This document shows, piece after piece, positions 56,421-64,000 of a stretch of DNA of 64,000 bases. A model generated the notes under the pieces. That model saw nothing but the letters and a program-made list of their open reading frames with translations, had not been told where the DNA came from and searched no databases. Positions within the stretch are counted from its first letter, which is position 1, and every line of letters begins with the position of its first letter. Source of the stretch: Inia geoffrensis (Eukaryota; Chordata; Mammalia; Artiodactyla; Iniidae); the NCBI GenBank assembly GCA_036417435.1, contig CM070904.1, positions 17,776,835 to 17,840,834 of the forward strand. Direction: 5' to 3'. The translations under genes and the position numbers were made by a program.

Positions 56421-58999
56421 GGCATATTTAGGACCAGATCAGACCCTTCCATTGGACACAGATATTTTAGAGATTCAGAGAGTTTCATACACTGATTTTA
56501 GAGGCAGGATATCTAAGACCGGGGAAAATAGAATATTTTCTAAATGACTATTGTTGTAATTGAGACTGGAACTCATTTCTGAAATCTTATGGCTATTGCA
56601 TTAACACATCACATTGTCTTTAACATGTTCATGTTTTATCATGAAAACAATATAGAAATGGTGTATTTATGTGTATTTGCATAGGAATATATTGCGGGAT
56701 ATAAAAAGGCTGTTTTGTGTATGAATGTTTCTGGTGAATGTATTTCTATTATTTCTATATACATATGCGGGCTTATGTAATGTAATTTTTGTATATGCAC
56801 TTATATTTATAAATGTATGCATGGGAACTTTATTATATACAATGTATATTGACTATTTACTTAGATTATTGTATAATCCCCCCAAAATATCTTCTATTGA
56901 GATGTTAGTAAGCTAGTTTGGCAACTAATATGTTTATATCTCTAATCATAGTAAATGACTTATATTAGTTAATATTTAAGGAATGCAGTTTTAATGTAAT
57001 AATTATTGCTAAGCCAAAACATGCATTTGATAAAATTTTATTGTCCTAGATTTAATATCAGACAAATGTTAATTTACTTACAAAGTATATTGAGTCTTTT
57101 AAAATATCTGTTAGTGTAATTAGGGGAAAGAGAAGGTAGTATTCAAATTACTCAGGTATGCTTCCTACTCTCAGCAGGCAAACAGCACAGTAAAGGAGAT
57201 GGTACGTGCAAAAGTCCAATATGAGCCAAATGAGTTAAGAGCTCTAACAAATGTAAAGCAAATTAGTAAAACCAAACCTGTGATGTTAATTCAGGTTGGA
57301 AAGACCAGAGAAGACTTGATCAAAGAAGGAGATATCTGAGCTGGAATAGTACAAGAAAATAAAATAAGAAATAAAATTCTTATTTTATTACTTAAAAAAT
57401 TCTGTTCTCTCATTATTAAAAATCTTCATTTTCAGTCTAGCTTTGGGGTATTTTACAATATTTTGATTTACTTCTAATAATCTAGTGTAATTACTTATGG
57501 AATCACCCTGGGAAATAAACATAGAGTTGGTTGATTACAATCACTTTTTAAGCATATATAATTAAAAGTCAAAAAAGTGCAACTTATTTACTAAGCACAG
57601 AGGAAAATCAAGAGAAATCTGCAGGGATTGTTTTTGATCACTCAGTTACCACGTTCACACTCCTTCTAAACTTTCTGTGCAAGAACAAAATACAGTAAAT
57701 ACACCAAACAGTATAAAGCAAATTATGCAAATAAAATATTTACCCAAATATGATTGAAGGTATAGCTTATTTGAGCTAACCCTTTTAAAATACACAATCA
57801 CCCCTTCCTGTGAGTGTTGTGACTAAATCTTACCTTGCTTTATGGTGTTGGGAACTTACAAAGGCCTGCTTTCTAATATGTACACTCGGTAAGGCTGAAT
57901 AGCTCACTAATGTACTGTATTCCCTGATGAACCAACCAATTTAATAACTTTACCAATGCCAGCTTTTGAACAAAGCAGCCCCTCATTGACATTCCAGTGC
58001 AAGAGCTAATAACAATTAGATTTCATTCTAGCATTGTATCTCGTTATTGTCATCCCAACAAGAGATGCTTTCCTTATAATCCATAGAATTGACATAAATG
58101 TAAATGTTACTCCAACCCACCAAATAAGTGGTCTATGGACTCTCATTACCAGAAATGAGCTCACATCTGTCTCATTGTCATATATTGTTTTTCCATGCCA
58201 TTTATTTTCCAGCTTTGAAAAGACTCTAACATTTTATTTTGAAACCCTATCACCGATTTGGCAAAATCTTTCAGGCTCTGGAAAAACATATCTTTCTTTT
58301 GGTAATATTGTCACTTTAGAAACTAAGCAAATAAATAGTGTGCTATGTGCACATTGTTTGGATAGAAAACTCAGAGGTTTTCTAAATAGTACAGAGGTTA
58401 GAATCTAAAAATTGCTCAAAGAACTATATTCAAATCATCATTTCTCTGCTTACATAAAACAGTCATCTTGGCAATTTGACATTAAAGACAAAAGGCTTTT
58501 AAGGATGTTGAAAGAAATAATAACACTGAAATACATTGTTTGGTGTAGACAAGATAGGGTTGAATTTACCTATCTTGTAAAGATAAGTTACTTTAAATTC
58601 AAGTGGTTACCAACGTAATTGAACAGCATATGGATATAAACATAGTGTTCAATGGCTTTTTCAAGATTTTCTTTACATTACATTAACCTTCAGATTTCTG
58701 AAAAGATGATGAACCAACATAGACTGCTGGCTTCCTACCCTGAAATCTACTCTAGAGGGAGAAGCCACGAAGGAGGGAATTTGATGGATCATGGACATTA
58801 ACATTAAAACTATGAAAAGCCCTTTGGGGAGGTTAAAGATGGTTGAGTGTCAACATGGGAGAAACTATCCAGTTGTCCAGAGCTGAGGCTGGGGCAGAAT
58901 TCTCACATTGTTTCCTCCCTCTCCCAGCTCACCATTGTACTTGGTGAATCAATGCCTGTGTCATCATCACTGAAAGAGAGAAAGCAAGCAGAAACAAAA
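56421..58999. other. Unassigned stretch
   Basis: No repeat or RNA recognised. A 124-codon forward frame (58034-58408) lies in AT-rich DNA with no domain. It is followed out of frame by a 68-codon frame. I do not call either a gene. Confidence 0.35.
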
Positions 59000-59180
59000 A
59001 TGGTAGGACTAGCCCAAATCAAACCTGAGAATTTGGGGTAAGATATTAGAATGCAAACATATGGGCCCCAATAATTTGGGCCTTTGTGAATCAAAACCTC
59101 TGAGGGTGGTGTAAATAACTTACGTTTTAACAAGCCTACCAGGTACTTCTGACAAACACTCAAGTTTGAGAAACCCTAGA
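59000..59180 (+). mobile_element. MER5/MER20-like hAT fragment
   Basis: The right end reads GTTTTAACAAGCCTACCAGG, TACTTCTGACAAACACTCAAG, TTTGAGAAACCCTA, which is the typical terminal order of these hAT-Charlie elements. A pure A-run of about 19 follows separately at 59291-59309. Confidence 0.5.
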
Positions 59181-59439
59181 ACCCACCTGGGGTGGGAGTG
59201 GTTAACAACAGCTACAGGTGTACCAGGTATGTTTCCAGTCAAACTCTCTCTTTCCACAGAAAGAAAAGCAGTACTTGATAGAGTAGTCCAAAAAAAAAAA
59301 AAAAAAAAATCCTGAGGGAAAAAGATTGTCAATGATGGGTGGTGGGGAAAACAATGGAAATGGTTCAGCTCACATTTTGATATTCCAGGTTCTCTGTCTT
59401 GAAGTGTTTAACTCTCTTCCGAAAGCCACCAGAAGCATT

Positions 59440-61050
59440 ATAGATATGCTTAGAGAGCAAAGGAGTAATATTAGAAATATAATATTAGAAATATAAAACA
59501 ATTTTAAAGAAGAAAAATAAATAGAAACATTAAGTATGGAGAAAGAAGTAATGAAATTACAAAGTGAGTTGAAAGGCTAAGTAGCCAGATGGATTTAACT
59601 AAAGAACAAACTAGTGAGCGGAACAATGAAGTCCAAGAACTCTTCCAGAAGGCAGAGGTAAAGAAATAAAAATAATGAGAGAAAAGGTAAGGTAACAGAT
59701 ATGAAGGCTATGAATAGAAATGTTAATATTTATTTAATAACATCTCAGGAGAGAAAAAATAAAGAGAGGAATATTTGAAGAGATAATGACCAAGTTTTTT
59801 ATTTTTATTATTTTTTTTAGGCCTAATACATCAGATTAAAGGGGTTGATAATACACTGTTAAAAACAAGACAAAAGACCCCAAAACAGAGTCACTCACTT
59901 AGGCTAAGCCCCACATCACCAAGCCAAGAGTTAATTATAGTTTTGGCCTCTCCCAGAAATGGAATCTTAAACCAGTCAATCAGGAATCACTAGTGAGGTA
60001 ATCTTCCTGACAGACCCCTGCCCATTCGTTCCTAAAGAAAAGTAACCATGCCACAACGAATCCACTTTTTGCTAGCATAACTTCCTTGTTCTGCTCCCTT
60101 CTGGCTTTAAAATATTTCACCTTGTGCAACTCCTCAGATCTCCTTTCTATCTGCTAGACGGGATGCTGCCCATGAATTGCAGAATAAAGCCAATATAAGA
60201 CCTTTAAAATTTACTGAGTTGAATTTTGTTTTTCTAACAATACTGAACCAAAAAGATAAGGAGTGGGGGGAAAGACTTGGAAACATACAAAATTAAATTT
60301 AATAATATCCAAAGTCAAAAGAAAATTCTAAGAGTTTCTTGAGGAAGAAAGCTTACAGCCACAAAGAAGTACATGTCAGGAAAAAGAAAAGACGTTGAAC
60401 AAAAATATATGTCTATCAGAATTATTATTTTTTAAAAATAAAGAGGTTTTCTGAGTTACACAAGCTCAGAATCTTCAACTGATTAAAATCCTCTTTGAAA
60501 GAAATTTTAAAGAAATTACTGCAGGGAAAAGCAAAGAAACATGGGGAATATGAAAAAGTAAATAACTTATGAAATTTTAATGTTAATCAAAGCAATGATG
60601 AAAAGAAGATATCCAGTAAAACTCGTTTGGGCATAAGGATGACAGGCAGAGGAAGGAGGATAAGTGGTAAAAATGCAAAAAACTTTCCTTATTTGGAGGA
60701 AAAAGGATGAAAGATAGATAGATAGGTAATAGTTATACAGATATAGATAAATAATATGTTTGTAAACAAATAAGGAAAAATAAACATATGCGTGGGGCTA
60801 TAAAAGTTGAGAGAATAAAGCAGGATAATAAAAACAGAACATATAAATTGAAATTGAGGAAAATTTGTTTTAATCAAGAAAATACGAGGAAGATAAAAAT
60901 GAAATAATACCTCATAGAGAATATAATACTTAAAATAAGCTAACATAAATAAATATGAATATGCAGTTATTACAGAACTGAAATCCAAACTTGCAAATAT
61001 AAAAATAATTTTATAAAAGATCCATTGAAGTAATATCACCAAGAGATCCA
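59440..61050 (+). mobile_element. HAL1/L1 ORF1-like remnant
   Basis: A-rich, decayed coding-like sequence. AATATTTGAAGAGATAATGAC and GAAATTTTAAAGAAATTACTG resemble the middle and end of a LINE ORF1 (the latter like the Q-E-I-L-K-E-L-L end). No open frame remains. It is split by the LTR at 59857-60239. An old L1 ORF1 rather than HAL1 is possible. Confidence 0.3.
59857..60239 (+). mobile_element. Retroviral-type solo LTR
   Basis: 383 bp bounded by TGTTA and TAACA, the inverted terminal TG...CA expected of LTRs. Inside are CTTCTGGCTTTAAAATATTT (TATA-like), CTATCTGCTAGACGGGATGC, and the polyadenylation signal AGAATAAAGCC, followed by a T-rich end. The flanks ACAC and ATAC are a possible 4 bp duplication with one mismatch. 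No internal viral gene is present. Confidence 0.65.
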
Positions 61051-61104
61051 TTGATTGGAAAAAAATGTATATCAGGTCAATATTATGGTAGATAATTTTA
61101 AGTT

Positions 61105-63695
61105 ATTAACTTTTTATGAGGAAAAACAAAAAACTCGGAGTTGGTTCTTTGAAAAGATAAAATTCACAAACATTTACCTAGCCTAATTAAGGAAAAAAGA
61201 GAAAGAACCCAAATAAACAAAATTATAAGTGAAAAAGGAGACATTACACAGAAATACTTTCCACAGGTTACCACAGAAATTCAGAGGATCGTAAGATTAT
61301 ATGCCATCAAACTGGACAATCTAAAAGAAATGGAACACTTCTTAGAAACATACAACTTACCAAGACTGAATCAGGAAGAAATAGAAAAACTGAATAGGCC
61401 TATCACTAGTAAGGGGATTGAATCAGTAATCAGAAGTCTCCCGTTGAAGAAAAGCCCAGGGCCAGTTGGCTTCACTGGTGAATTCTACCAAACATTTAAA
61501 GAAGAATTAACAGCAATCTTCTCAAACTCTCTAAAATATAAAGAGGAGAGAACGCCCCCAAACTCATTTTATGAGGCTTGATTATCCTGATACCAAAACC
61601 AGAAAAAAAAAGCTACTAGAAGAGAAATCTACAGGCCAATATCCCTGATGAATATAAATGCAAAAAATCTCAATAAAATATTGCAAACCAAATCAGCAGC
61701 ATGTAAAAAAGATCATACACCATGATCAAATGGGATTTACCCCTGAGATGCAAGAATGGTTCAACATCAAACAATCAATCAATGTGATATGTCACACTAA
61801 TAGAATAAAAGAAAAGAATCATTCAATCATCTCAAAAGATGCAGAAAAAGCATTTAACAAAATTCCACATCCATTTATGATAAAAACTCCTAACAAATTA
61901 GGCACATAAGGAACATATCTCAACATAATAAAGGCCATATATGACAAGCCCAAAGGGTGCCCACTTTTACCATTCGTATTCAACATAGTACTAGAAATTC
62001 TAGCTGGAGGGATCACAAGAAAAGGAAATAATAGGTGTCAGAATTGAAAAGGAAGAAAAAAAATGTCTCCGAAGATAACATATTTTTTATACATAGACAA
62101 TCCTAAAGATTCAACAAAAAAACTGTTAGATCTAATCAATGAATTCAGTAGCTACAAGATACAAAATTAACATATAAACATAGTAGCTTTCTATACACTA
62201 ACAACAAATTTTCTGAAAAAGAAATAAATTGATCTCATTTACAAAAGCATCAAAAACAATCAAATTCTTTGAACAAATTTAAATAAGGAGGTAAAAGATC
62301 TTTCTGAAAACTACAACATGTCGATGAAAGAAATCAAAGACATAATAGAAAGGTATCTCATGTTCATGGACTGGAAGAATTAATATTGTTAGAATGTCAA
62401 TACTATAAAAAGATATCCATATATTCAATGCAAGCCTTATCAAGATTCCAATGGCATTTGTTTTTACAGAAGTGGGAAAAAAAAAACCCTTAAAATTTAC
62501 ATAGAACCACAAAAGGCCCTGAATAGTCAAAGAAATCCTGAGAAAAAAGAACAAAACAAGAAGCATCAAGGTTCCCGATTTCAAGCTATACTATAAAGCT
62601 ATAGTCATCAAAGCGGTATGGTACTGGCATTAAAAAAACAAAACAACAAAAAACAGACCAATGTAATGCAATTGACAGCACAGAAATAATCCTAAGCATA
62701 TACAGTCAACTAATATTTCACAAGGGAGCCAAGAATATTCAATGGATAAAAGTCAGTCTTTTCCATAAATGGTGCTGGGATAATTGGATATTCACATGTA
62801 AACGAATGAAACTGGACCCATTACACCACTCACAAAAATTATCTCAACATCAATTAAAGACTTAAATGTCAGACCTAATATCATGAAACTCCTATAAGAA
62901 AACATAGGAATAAGTCTTTTTGATATGGGTCTTGGTAATGAATTTTTAGGTATGACACTTAAAGAGCAAGCAACAAAATAAAAAACAAACTGTAGGACTA
63001 CATCCAACCAAAAATTTTGTGCACAACAAAAGAAACAATCAACAAAGTGAAAAAGCCTATGAAATGGGAAAAAAGAAATTGCAAACAATTTATCTGATAA
63101 GGGGTTAATGTCTAAAATATGTAAAATCTCATACCATACAACTCAATAACAAAAAACAAATAACCCACTTGAAAAATGGGCAAAGGACCTGCATAGATAT
63201 TTCTCCAAAGAAGATATACAAAAGGTCAACAGGTGCATAGAAAGATGCTCAACATTGTTAGTCATTAGGGAAATGCAAATTAAACCACAATATCACCTCA
63301 TGTCTATTAGGATGGTCACCATCAAAGAGATAGGATATACCACATGCTGGCATGCATGTAAAGAAGAGGGAACTCATATGCACTGCAGGTGGGATTGTAA
63401 ATTGGTATAGTCACTATGGAAAACAGTAAAGAGAATAAACAATTAAGAGACAATTACAAATAATTAAGAACAATTAAGAGAATAAATCCTGACTTTTCAT
63501 CATAAGAATTTTTTCCCTTTTTTTTTCTTTTAAAATTTATTTTCTTTTTATTGTAGCTGTATGAGAAGACACATGTTAGCTGAATGTATTGTGGTAATCA
63601 TTTCACAATATATATAAATCAAACCATAATGCTTTATGCTTTAAATTTATACAGTGATATATGTCAACTATTTCTCAATAAAACTGGAAAAAATA
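61105..63695 (+). mobile_element. Old L1, 5'-truncated and internally deleted
   Basis: Begins mid-ORF2 at TTGGTTCTTTGAAAAGATAA, then RT-region pieces, of which 61330-61581 ([40 protein letters not shown]) and 61658-61909 ([13 protein letters not shown]) are the clearest. The catalytic FADD box is lost near 62065. It continues to the ORF2 3' part (to about 63420), where about 600 bp are missing. It then resumes with the 3' terminal GGTAATCATTTCACAATATA and TTCTCAATAAAACTGG. Multiple stops and indels; inactive. Confidence 0.7.
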
Positions 63696-64000
63696 AACTA
63701 AAAAGGAAGAAGAATAATGAAGATCCCTAAGTAGATGTGGAAAATATAAAGCAGCAACTTATGAACTAAAAGAAGTAGGATTTTTTAAAAGTTCACTTCA
63801 ATAGTTTGACACTCTCAGAAAGTGATTAAAGAAACACAAAATTCACATCATGTAACATTTGAATATTTAGATGAAATGTACTGGCACAAGAAATAGAGAA
63901 TCTAAATATTTTTAGATTTGTTGAAGAAATTTAATTCACATTTAAATGTCCTCCCGGTAAGAAAACTACAGACTCATAAGTCTTCCTTGGAGAATTCTTC
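63696..64000. other. Unassigned stretch
   Basis: Nothing recognisable. AT-rich. Confidence 0.4.

Overview
This is a vertebrate nuclear window, most likely from a cetacean. The evidence is repeat content. Six copies of a roughly 150-230 bp tRNA-derived SINE that opens GGGCTTCCCTGGTGGCGCAG, plus two longer relatives of about 300-345 bp, match the CHR family of whales, dolphins and hippos. Two near-full-length L1 elements have the 5' UTR and 3' UTR style of cetartiodactyl L1s. Older L1, L2, MIR, MaLR and hAT-Charlie debris shared by placental mammals fills much of the rest. I found no exon, tRNA gene, rRNA gene, CpG-island promoter or intact protein-coding gene. The long open frames are L1 ORF pieces, frames inside SINEs or simple repeats, or chance frames in AT-rich DNA. 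The window is best read as intergenic or deep intronic DNA.

Layout. 1-4 kb: a 5'-inverted (twin-primed) L1 on the minus strand. 4-9 kb: ancient L1, L2 and MIR, including a MIR split by a MaLR-type LTR. 9-31 kb: mostly unique-looking AT-rich DNA with scattered CHR SINEs that have readable target-site duplications, a hAT-type hairpin repeat, a HAL1-like stretch, two small perfect tandem duplications and an ERVL-type LTR. 31.6-39.0 kb: L1 copy A, full-length at its 5' end, carrying a CHR SINE in ORF2, and missing its 3' terminus at a junction with a MaLR fragment. 39-45 kb: a MIR, a minus-strand retroviral-type LTR, an AT-rich 121-129 bp minisatellite and an L2. 45.9-54.2 kb: an old L1 interrupted by L1 copy B (about 7.25 kb, complete from 5' end to tail) and then by a CHR SINE. 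54-64 kb: a short L1 3' end, a 91 bp tandem duplication, a HAL1-like region containing a solo LTR, and a decayed L1.

How the parts relate. Nothing here forms a host pathway. The functional logic is retrotransposition. L1 elements encode the endonuclease and reverse transcriptase, and the CHR SINEs have pol III promoter boxes and L1-like A-tails and duplications, so they were probably mobilised by L1 machinery. All L1 copies are broken by stops, frameshifts or catalytic changes. The nesting order gives a relative history: ancient MIR/L2/L1M/HAL1, then MaLR and ERVL LTRs, then cetartiodactyl L1s, then CHR SINEs. I saw no undescribed biological system. The most useful observations are a candidate 3' transduction on L1 copy B, clean small tandem duplications, the SINE deletion variants, and the direct L1 pair that could recombine. 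Family names come from memory of consensus sequences and were not checked against a repeat library.
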